64,000 bases of DNA from Gordonibacter pamelaeae 7-10-1-b (GTDB taxonomy: Bacteria; Actinomycetota; Coriobacteriia; Coriobacteriales; Eggerthellaceae): NCBI RefSeq assembly GCF_000210055.1, contig NC_021021.1, forward strand, positions 3,513,790 to 3,577,789, read 5' to 3'. The translations under genes were made by a program, and so were the position numbers. Below are positions 1 through 8,132 of the stretch, one piece after another. Every line of letters starts with the position of its first letter. Within the stretch, counting starts at the first letter, position 1. Under the pieces are notes generated by a model, which saw only the letters and a program-made list of their open reading frames with translations, was not told where the DNA came from and ran no database searches.

Positions 1-252
1 GAGCGTGCCGGCCATGCCAAGGCGGCATACGAACAGCAGCCGCGCGTCGTCCAGGTCGCTCGGCGCCGTGCTCGCCACCTGCTCGTGCGACACGGCGGCG
101 AACCAGCGGAACGTGCGGCGCGCGGCGGGAGGCCGATGGACGACCTCGCAGTCCGACAGGAAATCTTCCAGCATGGGCAACGTCACCGTCGCCAGGCTGC
201 CCCCTTGCGCGGGCGCGAGGAAGACGTCGTCCCCGAAATCGTGAGATGCCAC
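1..252 (-). CDS. Hypothetical protein, N-terminal part (runs off window)
   Basis: An open minus-strand frame runs from a GTG at 252-250 to the window edge without a stop (84 residues visible, beginning VASHDFGDDVFLAPAQGG). The GTG is preceded at good spacing by a GGGAG ribosome binding site. Composition and codon use are those of a real high-GC gene: acidic and hydrophobic with no low-complexity stretch. No family was recognised. The shorter plus-strand frame over the same bases (5-244) is arginine- and serine-rich and looks like a shadow. The gene is divergent from nothing visible and lies downstream of the AbiE pair on the same strand, about 100 bp away. Confidence 0.55.
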   Translation of the reverse strand, partial: MASHDFGDDVFLAPAQGGSLATVTLPMLEDFLSDCEVVHRPPAARRTFRWFAAVSHEQVASTAPSDLDDARLLFVCRLGMAGTL

Positions 253-357
253 TGAGAACTCCCATTCACGTGACGGCCAGAGGCGCAAGTGCCGCTTTAC
301 GGTATACCCGAACAGTATAGCAGGAGCCCGGATGCAACCGCGGAAGTTCGCCGGGCG

Positions 358-1248
358 TTACTCCCAGCCCAGATTTTCGTGGTACCAGCGCCGCCCGTCG
401 GCCTCTTGCGACAAGACCGGGTCGAGCAGGCTTGCCGCAAGTGCTTCTGCCGTCTCGATCTCGGCGTATTCCGGGGGCAGACCGGTTTGCCGAACAAGCT
501 TCCTGAAGGTGCCGCGGTAAAGCCGTTTCCACTCCATGGGCGCCGCGTACTTCTCGGGAAGCTTTATTCCCCGCACGGTCGCCTCGATGCGCGCCCGCCT
601 GCAAAGCTCTCCGCCGTCGAAGTCGGTGGTCACGGCGTAAACCGCAACGTCTACAAGGTCTTTGACGCGCGAGGAGGGCCTGTCGCCATGCATTTCGACC
701 ATGGCGCAGAGTTTGTCGGCAAGGGAGCACGTGGCGGGGTAGATGCGATAGCCGAACGTCGGGATATCCGGTACGTCGATTCTGTCGGCTGGCTCGACAA
801 CCTCGGATTTGCCGTACGCGATCTGATCGAACACGAGGTCGATGGAGATATCCTGCAGCCGTTTTCCTCCAAGCAAGGGTGTAAAGGTGACGTTGAGTCC
901 TGCTCGGTAGTCGTCTTCGGCCTTGATCGGCTTGTATCCGACAAATTCGAAGGTTACGAAGTCCTCGAGGTCGATGGCTGCAAGATGCTTGAGTTCGGCG
1001 AGCGCTTCGTCGATATCCGCTTTCTCAGAAAGCAGGTCGATGTCTCGGGTGGCTCGTGCATCCGCAGTACGTGCAAGCATGCTCTGGCCTCCCTTCAGCA
1101 CAAAAGGCGTGTCCTGCCTGCTGAATATGCGGCACAGGAATCGATGGAAGTAGAAACCCGAGACGGCTCTCCCGGTGTCAAGCGATGATGCCTTCGCGGC
1201 GGCCTTGACCGCCATTTCGAGGGCTGTGGGGGTTGCGTACGCCATCAT
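358..1248 (-). CDS. abiEii: AbiEii-type nucleotidyltransferase toxin
   Basis: This 296-residue protein belongs to the nucleotidyl transferase AbiEii/AbiGii family (DUF1814). These are toxins of type IV toxin-antitoxin, abortive-infection systems, which transfer nucleotides to tRNA or other RNA in studied members. The signature KGGQSML followed by ATRDIDLL (residues about 52-73) gives the glycine-rich loop and the paired Asp metal ligands. A conserved LADKLCAMVEM plus KDLVDV block (about 178-200) matches the family's helical part. The start overlaps the stop of the upstream AbiEi gene (ATGA), so translation is probably coupled. Length is usual for the family. Function is inferred from family and operon layout. 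Confidence 0.85.
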   Translation of the reverse strand: MMAYATPTALEMAVKAAAKASSLDTGRAVSGFYFHRFLCRIFSRQDTPFVLKGGQSMLARTADARATRDIDLLSEKADIDEALAELKHLAAIDLEDFVTFEFVGYKPIKAEDDYRAGLNVTFTPLLGGKRLQDISIDLVFDQIAYGKSEVVEPADRIDVPDIPTFGYRIYPATCSLADKLCAMVEMHGDRPSSRVKDLVDVAVYAVTTDFDGGELCRRARIEATVRGIKLPEKYAAPMEWKRLYRGTFRKLVRQTGLPPEYAEIETAEALAASLLDPVLSQEADGRRWYHENLGWE

Positions 1249-1871
1249 GCTTCCTCCCCGAAGATCCTTGCCATCTTCCTTTTCGCTTGAGCCGAGGCAC
1301 CGGCATCTGCCGCAAGGCGTATGAGCCTTTCTTCGTCTAAGCCCTTTTCCCGGGCATCGGAGAGCGCGTCCTCCACAAGCGACGGGTCTTCGCCGTCCAG
1401 CACGAGGTCAACCAAGGTGCGCTCGATGCTTGTCACGGGGATGCCGCTTGCAAACGACACCTCGTTGCGGGAGATGTCGCGCACGCCGAACCTCGTCTCG
1501 ACGTTGCGCGAGTTGATGCGCCTCGGGGCGAGGATGCGGTAAGGCGAGAGGTAGAAATCCCCGATGCCGAGGATCGAGGCGGCCGTGTTCCCTGCGACGG
1601 CAATGCCGTCCCAGGCATCGACGGGCACCCGCTCGTGCGTCATCTTCGCGGGGTCGGTGAGCTTCCATGCGGCGGTCAGCTCGTCGAGCTGCGACGCCGG
1701 AGTCCCCGCCATCCGGTACGCACCATGGGCGATGCGCACGAGCTTCCCTGCTTCGCGAGCCTTGGCGAGCACGTTGCGCGGAATGCCGAGACGCATGGCT
1801 TGCGCCGTGGTGAAAACGCCCTCCGATGCGGAAAGCTCATTCATGATGGAAAGGTAATCACGTCTATTCAT
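1245..1871 (-). CDS. abiEi: AbiEi-type antitoxin / transcriptional regulator
   Basis: This 208-residue protein has an N-terminal winged-helix segment (GVFTTAQAMRLGIPRNVLAKAREAGKLVRIAHGAYR region, residues about 19-54) and a C-terminal antitoxin domain (SIERTLVDLVLDGEDPSLVEDAL). This is the standard arrangement of AbiEi antitoxins, which repress their own operon. It lies directly upstream of and overlaps the AbiEii toxin gene. An inverted repeat abuts the start codon (1872-1906), consistent with autoregulation. Function is inferred from family architecture. A second, sequence-divergent AbiE pair lies at 37772-39195. Confidence 0.82.
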   Translation of the reverse strand: MNRRDYLSIMNELSASEGVFTTAQAMRLGIPRNVLAKAREAGKLVRIAHGAYRMAGTPASQLDELTAAWKLTDPAKMTHERVPVDAWDGIAVAGNTAASILGIGDFYLSPYRILAPRRINSRNVETRFGVRDISRNEVSFASGIPVTSIERTLVDLVLDGEDPSLVEDALSDAREKGLDEERLIRLAADAGASAQAKRKMARIFGEEA

Positions 1872-1906
1872 GTTTCAATTGTATCGTATAAGGATACTTT
1901 TGAAAC
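1872..1906 (-). promoter_or_regulatory. Inverted repeat, probable AbiEi operator
   Basis: Outer arms GTTTCAA (1872-1878) and TTGAAAC (1900-1906) enclose inner arms GTATC and GATAC. The element starts one base upstream of the abiEi start codon, where an autoregulatory antitoxin would bind. Binding is inferred. Confidence 0.5.
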
Positions 1907-2066
1907 AAGATATTGGAAAATGTAACCTACGGACGCTCGGCACGGAACGATGGTTCACGGTTGCGCGAACCGCTATTATGGTGGGCATGGTGGTGAGGAA
2001 AACCGTCAAGTGGAGTTGAGGGCGCGCGAGGTCGCGCCGGCAAGAAGGAGAGGGAAGGAGAGGCGT

Positions 2067-2767
2067 ATGTCTGCGGGATTGGCGATCTGCCTGGTGTGCG
2101 GGGAGCCGCTCGATTACTTCGAGGAGGCGCGGGAGGTTTCCTGCCATATCTGCGGCAAGAAGGAGACGGGGCATTCCGTGTGCACGGCGGGGCACTACGT
2201 GTGCGACGTGTGCCATCGCGAGGGCGGCGTCGACCATGTCATGGAGTACTGCTCGTTCGCCGATTCGAAGAACCCGGTGGAGATGGCGATGGCCATGATG
2301 GACGACAAGTCCATCTTCCCCAACGGGCCGGAGCACCACACGCTCGTGGGCGCCGCGCTGCTCGCCGCCTACAAGAACGCCGGCGTCGACCTCGACCTGC
2401 CCCGGGCGCTTGCTGAGATGCGAAACCGCTCGATGAACGTGCCGGGCGGCACGTGCGGGCTCTGGGGGACTTGCGACGCGGCCGTGAGCGCGGGCATGTA
2501 CTGGAGCATCGTGTCGGGTTCCACGCCCATGACGCGCGGGCCGTGGGCCGAGACGCAGCGCCTGATTCGCGCATCCTCGCCCGCCTGGCCGACCTGGGCG
2601 GGCCGCGCTGCTGCAAGCGCACAGGCTTCGTCGCCCTCCAGGAGGCGGCGGCGTACACGGCCGAGCTGCGCGGTATCGAGATGGAGATGCCCGAGCGCAT
2701 AACCTGCCGTTACTTCCACCGCAACCGCGAGTGCCTGAGGGCCGGCTGCCCGTTCTTCGGCAGGTAG
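2067..2767 (+). pseudogene. DUF5714-like protein, frameshifted
   Basis: An ATG at 2067 follows a strong AAGGAGAGG-type site. The first frame encodes a zinc-finger-like head (CLVCGEP, CHICGKKE, CDVCHREGG) and the conserved block GGTCGLWGTCDAAVSAG. It stays sensible until about 2555, then turns into arginine/serine-rich shadow and stops at 2702. The next frame continues the family-like tail (ILARLADLGGPRCCKRTGF up to RECLRAGCPFFGR) and stops at 2767. A -1 (or +2) shift near 2555-2570 would join them into a protein of about 233 residues. DUF5714 proteins are uncharacterised, Cys-rich and often near methyltransferases. The gene is the first of the metalloid cluster, 184 bp before the ArsM-like gene. 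A sequencing error is possible. The family call is from recognition of motifs only. Confidence 0.6.
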
Positions 2768-2902
2768 CCTGCCGCCGACGGCGCGGCTGCTTCCCGGCGG
2801 CGTAACCGGCGGCATATTCCGCCTGAACGCCGGCCGTCGGCACGCTGCACTTCCCTTGCCGACGCTTCCCCGCTTGAACATCCGCCTCAAAGTGCTAGAC
2901 TA

Positions 2903-2922
2903 CATCTTATAATAATAGGATG
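2903..2922 (+). promoter_or_regulatory. Promoter -10 with overlapping palindrome for the metalloid operon
   Basis: A TATAAT hexamer (2908-2913) sits in the imperfect palindrome CATCTTATAATAATAGGATG (8 of 10 positions pair). It lies in an AT-rich pocket of otherwise GC-rich DNA, about 30 bp upstream of the first methyltransferase. A repressor overlapping the -10 element is plausible, but no ArsR gene lies in the window. Confidence 0.45.
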
Positions 2923-2951
2923 CAAACAACTATCGGGGAGGCGGGGCGACG

Positions 2952-4049
2952 ATGGACTACCATGCTTACTACCTCAAGGCCGAGGCCGGCGGCTACCAGG
3001 AGTATTACGATGCGATCGCGAAGGCGCAGGGCATCGACCCGCAGGCCACCGCGCGCACGCGCAACGCCGAGGACGCCGTGCCCGGCGAGGCGAAGGACAA
3101 GCTCTTCAACGTGGCCGCCGAGATCAAGAACACGTTCCATGAGTTCGGCGCCCCGCTGCCGCCGTTGCTGGAGGGGTGCACCGTGGTGGACCTGTGCTGC
3201 GGGTCGGGGCGCGACACGTACTTGGCGGCCCAGCTCGTGGGCTCTGCCGGCAAGGTCGTCGGCGTGGAGCCCAACGCGGAGCGCCTGGCCATCGCGCAGA
3301 AGTACCTGGACAAGGAGATGAAGCAGTTCGGCTACGGCCAGCCCAACGTGGAGCTGGTGCACGGTGTGCCCGAGGACCTCTCCTTCCTGGCCGACGGCAC
3401 GGCCGACGTGGTCATCTCCAACTGCACGTTCAACCTCTCGCCCGACAAGGCCGCCTACGTCGCCGAGGTCAAGCGCGTGCTGAAGCCGCAGGGGGAGTGG
3501 TACTTCACCGACGTGTTCGCCGACCGCCGCATTCCGCAGGAGACTTCGGACAAGATCGAGAACGTCGCCCTGCGCCTGGGAGGCGCCCTGTTCGTGGAGG
3601 ATTTCCGCCGCATCGCCCAGGGCCTGGGCTTCCACGACCCGCGCTACGTGGTGACGCGCAAGACGCCGTTGACCGACGCCGAGGCGTCCCTCTTCCCCGG
3701 CATCGCGTTCGCCACCGTCACCTGCCGCCTTCTGAACTCCGAGCTCACGTCGGACCACTGCGAGGACTACGGCGAGGAGGTCGTCTACGACGGGACGCTT
3801 CCCGACTATCCCGACTTCTTCCTGTTCGACAAGGACATCAAGTTCCCGGCCGGCCAGCCGTGCCACGTGTGCGACAACGTGTCGGTGCTGGGCCTTGGGG
3901 GCTGCCGCTACGCGAAGGTCATCACCGTGAAGGGCGACCGCTCGGCGCACTACGGCGATATCCACGGCGACCATATCATCAAGACGGCCGCCGACTGGGA
4001 GGGCGTCGTGGACGAGGACGACCAGCCCGTCATGGTGAGCTGCTGCTAG
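2952..4049 (+). CDS. ArsM-like SAM methyltransferase lacking one arsenic-site Cys
   Basis: This 365-residue protein has a class I methyltransferase fold: SAM motif VVDLCCGSGRD (78-88), acidic loop GVEPN, and SNCTFNLSP (156-164) including Cys158, which matches a conserved arsenite-binding cysteine of ArsM. FRRIAQGLGF follows. At the place where ArsM proteins and the downstream paralogue have GECLSGAL, this protein reads LRLGGALF, so that cysteine is missing. A C-terminal region holds CHVC (304-307) and ends in CC. It probably methylates arsenic or a related thiophilic metalloid, or has diverged to another substrate. A GGGGAGG site precedes the start. It is the first intact gene of a tight operon and ends 13 bp before the GTPase gene. 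Confidence 0.75.
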   Translation: MDYHAYYLKAEAGGYQEYYDAIAKAQGIDPQATARTRNAEDAVPGEAKDKLFNVAAEIKNTFHEFGAPLPPLLEGCTVVDLCCGSGRDTYLAAQLVGSAGKVVGVEPNAERLAIAQKYLDKEMKQFGYGQPNVELVHGVPEDLSFLADGTADVVISNCTFNLSPDKAAYVAEVKRVLKPQGEWYFTDVFADRRIPQETSDKIENVALRLGGALFVEDFRRIAQGLGFHDPRYVVTRKTPLTDAEASLFPGIAFATVTCRLLNSELTSDHCEDYGEEVVYDGTLPDYPDFFLFDKDIKFPAGQPCHVCDNVSVLGLGGCRYAKVITVKGDRSAHYGDIHGDHIIKTAADWEGVVDEDDQPVMVSCC

Positions 4050-4062
4050 GAAAGGCACGGAA

Positions 4063-5151
4063 ATGGACAAGATCAGATTCATGGTGGTGAGCGGCTTTCT
4101 GGGCGCCGGCAAGACCACGACGATGATAGCCCTGGCCGAGCACCTGAGCAAAACCTACGGCGAGACGGCCATCATCGCCAACGACCTGGGTGCGAACCTG
4201 GTGGACACGAACCTCACCCAGACGTCGGGCTGCACGGTGGCCGAGATAGCCTCGGGCTGCATCTGCTACCAGATGGACAACACCATCGACCAGATACGCC
4301 GCCTGCGCGACAAGGACGGGGCGGTGTTCGTCATGTCCGACATCCCCGGCTGCGGCGTGGGCGCGCTCGACCACGTGTACCACCGCCTGGCCGAGGACTG
4401 CGCCGACGAGTTCACGCTCTCGCCGTTCACCGTGGTGGTGGACCCCGAGCGGCTGCGCATGATCATGCCCGAGCGGGCCGACATCAACCTGCCCGAGGAG
4501 CTGGTGTACCTGCTGAAGCTGCAGCTGGAAGAGGCCGACCTCGTGGTGCTGAACAAGGCCGACCTGCTGGAGGAGGCCGGCATCCACCGCTACGTGGACT
4601 TTCTCAAGACGGCCTGCCCCGACATCCCGGTCATCGTGATCTCGGCGCTGGAGAAGACGAACATCGCGGAGCTCGCGGACTTCATCACCACGCACGAGAC
4701 GGCGCTCAAGAACTTCTCGGTGCGCCACAACCAGGAGTTCGCCGATGCGGAGGCGAAGCTCACCTGGTACAACCGCCGCCTGTACCTCAAGACGAACGAT
4801 GGCGGCAAGATAGACTGCAATGCGGTGGTGGACGACCTCATCGAGGGCATCCGCATGGGGCTCATCGAGCGCAAGCGCAACGTGCCGCACCTGAAGACGT
4901 TTGCCACCTCGGGCAACGGCGACTTCAACAAGGCGTCGCTCATCGGGGTGGACTACGACGTGGAGTACGCGCAGAAGCTGTTGCGCCCGCACAAGAACCT
5001 GCGCATGATCATCAACGCGCGCGCCGTGTGCGAGGCGCGCCCGCTCGCGCGACTCATGGACGACGCGCTGGACGAGGTGTGCGAGAAGTACGACCTGGAC
5101 TGCCAGGTGTTCTTCACGGAATGCTTCGGCATGGCGGACGAAGGTCGATAG
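4063..5151 (+). CDS. COG0523/CobW-family GTPase (metallochaperone-like)
   Basis: This 362-residue G3E GTPase has Walker A GFLGAGKTTT (11-20), SGCICYQ at the metal-binding switch position, the Walker B/GxxG region DIPGCGVGA, and the NKADLL base-recognition motif. The family's metal-binding CxCC motif appears here as CIC-Tyr, so one thiol ligand is absent. COG0523 proteins insert or deliver metals such as zinc, cobalt or iron to client enzymes. Its place between two ArsM-type methyltransferase genes suggests that it serves them, or the radical SAM cluster of the next gene, but the client is unknown. It starts 13 bp after the first methyltransferase and ends 8 bp before the fusion gene. Confidence 0.8.
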   Translation: MDKIRFMVVSGFLGAGKTTTMIALAEHLSKTYGETAIIANDLGANLVDTNLTQTSGCTVAEIASGCICYQMDNTIDQIRRLRDKDGAVFVMSDIPGCGVGALDHVYHRLAEDCADEFTLSPFTVVVDPERLRMIMPERADINLPEELVYLLKLQLEEADLVVLNKADLLEEAGIHRYVDFLKTACPDIPVIVISALEKTNIAELADFITTHETALKNFSVRHNQEFADAEAKLTWYNRRLYLKTNDGGKIDCNAVVDDLIEGIRMGLIERKRNVPHLKTFATSGNGDFNKASLIGVDYDVEYAQKLLRPHKNLRMIINARAVCEARPLARLMDDALDEVCEKYDLDCQVFFTECFGMADEGR

Positions 5152-5159
5152 GGGACAGC

Positions 5160-7217
5160 ATGGGAGTCGATGAGAGCAGGGATATTCGCGAGCTGGTGCG
5201 CGAATATTATGGGGAGACGCTGCAGGGGAGCGACGACTTGAAGACCGACGCTTGCTGCTGCACTGCGCATACGCCGCCGAAGTACGTCATTGACGTGATG
5301 AACGAGATCGACGACGAGATCATGGCGCACTTCTACGGGTGCGGCTCGCCCATCCCGCCGGCGCTGGAGGGCGCCACGGTGCTCGACCTGGGGTGCGGCA
5401 CGGGGCGCGACGTGTATATCTGCTCGAAGCTCGTAGGGCCTTCGGGGCGCGTCATCGGCGTGGACATGACCGAGCAGCAGCTGGCATTCGCGCGGCGGCA
5501 CGAGGCGGCGCAGATGGCGCGGTTCGGTTTCACGCGCTCCAACGTGGAGTTCCACTGCGGGTTCATCGAGGATCTGGGGGCCCTTGGCATTGAGGACGAG
5601 TCGGTGGACGTGGTGGTGTCGAACTGCGTCATCAACCTGTCGCCCTTCAAGGACCAGGTGTTCAAGGAGATAGCCCGCGTGCTGAAGCCGGGCGGGGAGC
5701 TGTACTTCTCGGACATCTTCTCGGACCGCCGCGTGCCGCCGAAGTTCTACGACGACCCGGTGCTGCGCGGCGAGTGCCTCTCGGGCGCGCTCTACATTGA
5801 GGACTTCCGCCGCATCCTGGCCGAGCACGGCATGCCCGTGTTCTACGACGTGGAGACGGAGCCCCTGCACGTGGGCGACTTCCAGATAGAGACGAAGCTC
5901 GGCTGCATCGGCTTCGCCTCGCACACGGTGCGCGCCATCAAGTGCGCCGACCTGGAGGACCGCGAGGAGAACTACGGGCAGACGGCCACGTACCTGGGCA
6001 CCATGCCCGAGAACGGGCGCTACTTCGACCTGACCGAGGATCTGCGCCTCATCAAGGGCCGGCCGGTGGCCGTGAGCGGGAACATGGCCGCGATGCTGCG
6101 CGCGTCGCGCTATGCCCCGCATTTCGAGGTGCGGGGCGACCGCACGCACCATGTGGGCGCCTTCGACCAGGGTGCGGCCCAGGAGGCGCTGGAGCTGGCG
6201 CGCGGGAAGCGGCGCATCGGGTTGGCCGAGCTGGAGCAGGCGTACCGCGACCTGGGCATCGAGCCGTTCGACCAGCGCGTGCACGACAAGGAGCTGCTGA
6301 GGAGCGCGCCGGAGCTCGCCACCATGCAGGTGAACGTGGGCTACCGCTGCAACCTTGCGTGCAGCCACTGCTTCCTGGAGAGCGGCCCGCAGCGCGCCGA
6401 GTGCATGGAGCGCGAGACGATGGAGGCGGTGCTCGCGGCCTTTGCGCGAGGCGGCTTCCGCACGCTCGACATCACCGGCGGCTCGCCCGAGATGAACCCC
6501 CATCTGGAATGGTTCGTGCGCGAGGCGTCCGCGCTGGCCGACGAGGTCATCGTGCGCAGCAACCTCACCATCTTGGACGCGCCGGAGTATCGGCACTTCA
6601 TGCAGGTGTACGCCGAGTGCGGGGTGCACCTGGTGACGTCGCTGCCGTACTTCAACGAGCAGGGCTGCGACCTGCAGCGCGGTCGCAACGTGTTCGACCG
6701 CGTGGTGGGTGTGCTGCGCGAGCTGAACGAGCTCGGGTACGGTGTGGACCCCGCCCTCAAGATCGACGTGGCCTACAACGTGTCGGGCCCGTTTTTGCCG
6801 CCCGATCAGCGCGAGCTGGAGGAGTTCTACGCTTGGGAGCTGGAACGCGAGCAGCACGTGAGGTTCGACAACCTCTACGCGTTCAACAACTACGCGCTCG
6901 GCCGCTTCGCGAACCAGCTCAAGCGCGAGGGGAAGTTCGACTACTACCTGGACCTGCTGTCCGAGAACTACAACGGCGCCGTGGTGGCGCGCATGATGTG
7001 CCGCTCGCAGGTGAACGTCGACTACGACGGGCGCCTGTACGACTGCGAGGTGAACCACGTGCTGGGCCTGCCGCTCGACGGGCCGCGCAACGTCCGCGAC
7101 CTCGTGGACGAGCCGCTGGGCCCGCGCACCATAGCCACGAGCCCCCTCTGCTACAGCTGCGCCGCCGGCTGCGGCAGCTCCTGCGGCGGCAGCCTCATGG
7201 ACAAGTACGGCGAGTGA
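5160..7217 (+). CDS. ArsM-ArsS fusion: methyltransferase plus radical SAM arsenosugar enzyme
   Basis: This 685-residue protein has two recognisable halves. Residues 1 to about 345 are ArsM-like: a Cys-rich start (ACCCTAH, 31-37), SAM motif VLDLGCGTGRDVY (74-86), SNCVINLSP with Cys156, and GECLSGAL with Cys206, so the expected arsenic-binding thiols are present. Residues about 385-685 are ArsS-like radical SAM: the 4Fe-4S motif CNLACSHC (397-404), the GG-SP loop DITGGSPEMNP, and the diagnostic C-terminal CYSCAAGCGSSCGG of the DUF3641/ArsS tail. ArsS is the radical SAM enzyme thought to attach 5'-deoxyadenosyl to methylated arsenic in arsenosugar synthesis. Joining both steps in one chain would channel methylarsenicals. 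The start at 5160 follows GGGGA. No in-frame UGA selenocysteine is present, although some family members are selenoproteins. Confidence 0.82.
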   Translation: MGVDESRDIRELVREYYGETLQGSDDLKTDACCCTAHTPPKYVIDVMNEIDDEIMAHFYGCGSPIPPALEGATVLDLGCGTGRDVYICSKLVGPSGRVIGVDMTEQQLAFARRHEAAQMARFGFTRSNVEFHCGFIEDLGALGIEDESVDVVVSNCVINLSPFKDQVFKEIARVLKPGGELYFSDIFSDRRVPPKFYDDPVLRGECLSGALYIEDFRRILAEHGMPVFYDVETEPLHVGDFQIETKLGCIGFASHTVRAIKCADLEDREENYGQTATYLGTMPENGRYFDLTEDLRLIKGRPVAVSGNMAAMLRASRYAPHFEVRGDRTHHVGAFDQGAAQEALELARGKRRIGLAELEQAYRDLGIEPFDQRVHDKELLRSAPELATMQVNVGYRCNLACSHCFLESGPQRAECMERETMEAVLAAFARGGFRTLDITGGSPEMNPHLEWFVREASALADEVIVRSNLTILDAPEYRHFMQVYAECGVHLVTSLPYFNEQGCDLQRGRNVFDRVVGVLRELNELGYGVDPALKIDVAYNVSGPFLPPDQRELEEFYAWELEREQHVRFDNLYAFNNYALGRFANQLKREGKFDYYLDLLSENYNGAVVARMMCRSQVNVDYDGRLYDCEVNHVLGLPLDGPRNVRDLVDEPLGPRTIATSPLCYSCAAGCGSSCGGSLMDKYGE

Positions 7218-7232
7218 GGGGGGGCGAGTCGT

Positions 7233-8132
7233 ATGCGCGCACATGCGTCGGCTGACGACCGCCTCATAGAGCGGCACCTCGATGGCGGGTGCACCGACGG
7301 GGGCTTCGTGGACGTGCGTGGCGGACGGGCGCGCGACCGGGCGAAGACGTTCGGGTCCATCGTGGCCGGCCTGACGGTGGTGCTGGCCATTTGGGGGCTG
7401 TTCGCCCTCTTCTTCAACGGGACGGGGGCCTCCGCCCTGCGCTTCCCCACGCCGGTGGAGACGTTCGCGCGCCTTAGCGAGTACCTGTTCGAGGGGCGCT
7501 CGCTTTACGGGCAGAGCATCTACGCGCACGTGGGGGCCAGCGTGCAGCGCCTCCTGGTGGCGTTTTCGCTCGCGGCGGCGTTCGGCATCGTGCTGGGGTC
7601 CGTCCTCGGCTACTTCACGCGCATCTACGCCATCGGCATGGCGCCGGTGTCCATCTTCCAGATGATTCCCGGCCTGGCCTGGCTGCCCATCGCCATCCTG
7701 CTGTTCGGGCTGGGCGACGAGTCGGCCGTCTTCATCATCTTCGCCGTGTCGTCCATGGTCATCACCGTGGACGTGGCGGGCGGCATCCGCATGGTGCCCG
7801 CGGTGCTGGTGCGCGCGGCCAAGATGGCGGGCGCGAGCGGGCCGGCCATCTTCCTGAAGGTGCTCGTGCCGCAGGCGTCGGTGTCCATCATCAACGCGCT
7901 GCGCGTGGGCATGTCATCGGCGTGGCGCGTGCTCATCGCCGCCGAGATGGTGGTGGGCACGGGGATCGGCCTGGGCTACTCCATCGAGCTCACGCGCGAT
8001 TTGCTGGACTACGTGGGCGCGTTCGCCTGCATCGCGGTCATCTGCGTCATCGGGCTGGCCATCGACCGCGTGGTGCTGGCGACCTTCGAGAAGGCCATCC
8101 GGCACCGTCTGGGCCTGGAGGAGGGGTACTGA
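7233..8132 (+). CDS. ABC transporter permease, NitT/TauT (SsuC-like) family
   Basis: This 299-residue inner-membrane protein has about six hydrophobic segments and the BPD_transp_1 loop (VRAAKMAGASGPAIFLKVLVPQ, about 190-211), which contacts the ATPase. The family imports nitrate, taurine, alkanesulfonates, thiamine precursors and similar small molecules. The N-terminal 45 residues are cytoplasmic and polar. The gene starts 15 bp after the ArsM-ArsS gene and follows a G-run (7218-7224) that acts as the ribosome binding site. Its stop overlaps the ATPase start (TGATG). Operon position suggests that the imported substrate feeds the methyltransferase pathway. The substrate itself cannot be read from the sequence. 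Confidence 0.85.
   Translation: MRAHASADDRLIERHLDGGCTDGGFVDVRGGRARDRAKTFGSIVAGLTVVLAIWGLFALFFNGTGASALRFPTPVETFARLSEYLFEGRSLYGQSIYAHVGASVQRLLVAFSLAAAFGIVLGSVLGYFTRIYAIGMAPVSIFQMIPGLAWLPIAILLFGLGDESAVFIIFAVSSMVITVDVAGGIRMVPAVLVRAAKMAGASGPAIFLKVLVPQASVSIINALRVGMSSAWRVLIAAEMVVGTGIGLGYSIELTRDLLDYVGAFACIAVICVIGLAIDRVVLATFEKAIRHRLGLEEGY

Noticed and set aside
5160-7217. Selenocysteine in the ArsS half
   Set aside because: Some ArsS members are selenoproteins, but the C-terminal motif here has Cys codons throughout and no in-frame TGA.
7218-7224. A G7 run before the permease start, as a possible expression switch
   Set aside because: It is short and can serve simply as the ribosome binding site. 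There is no evidence of variation.
4953-7529. An 858-codon open frame on the minus strand opposite the ArsM-ArsS and permease genes
   Set aside because: It is rich in His, Arg, Val and Ala as expected for the antisense of GC-rich genes. The plus-strand frame has clear family motifs.
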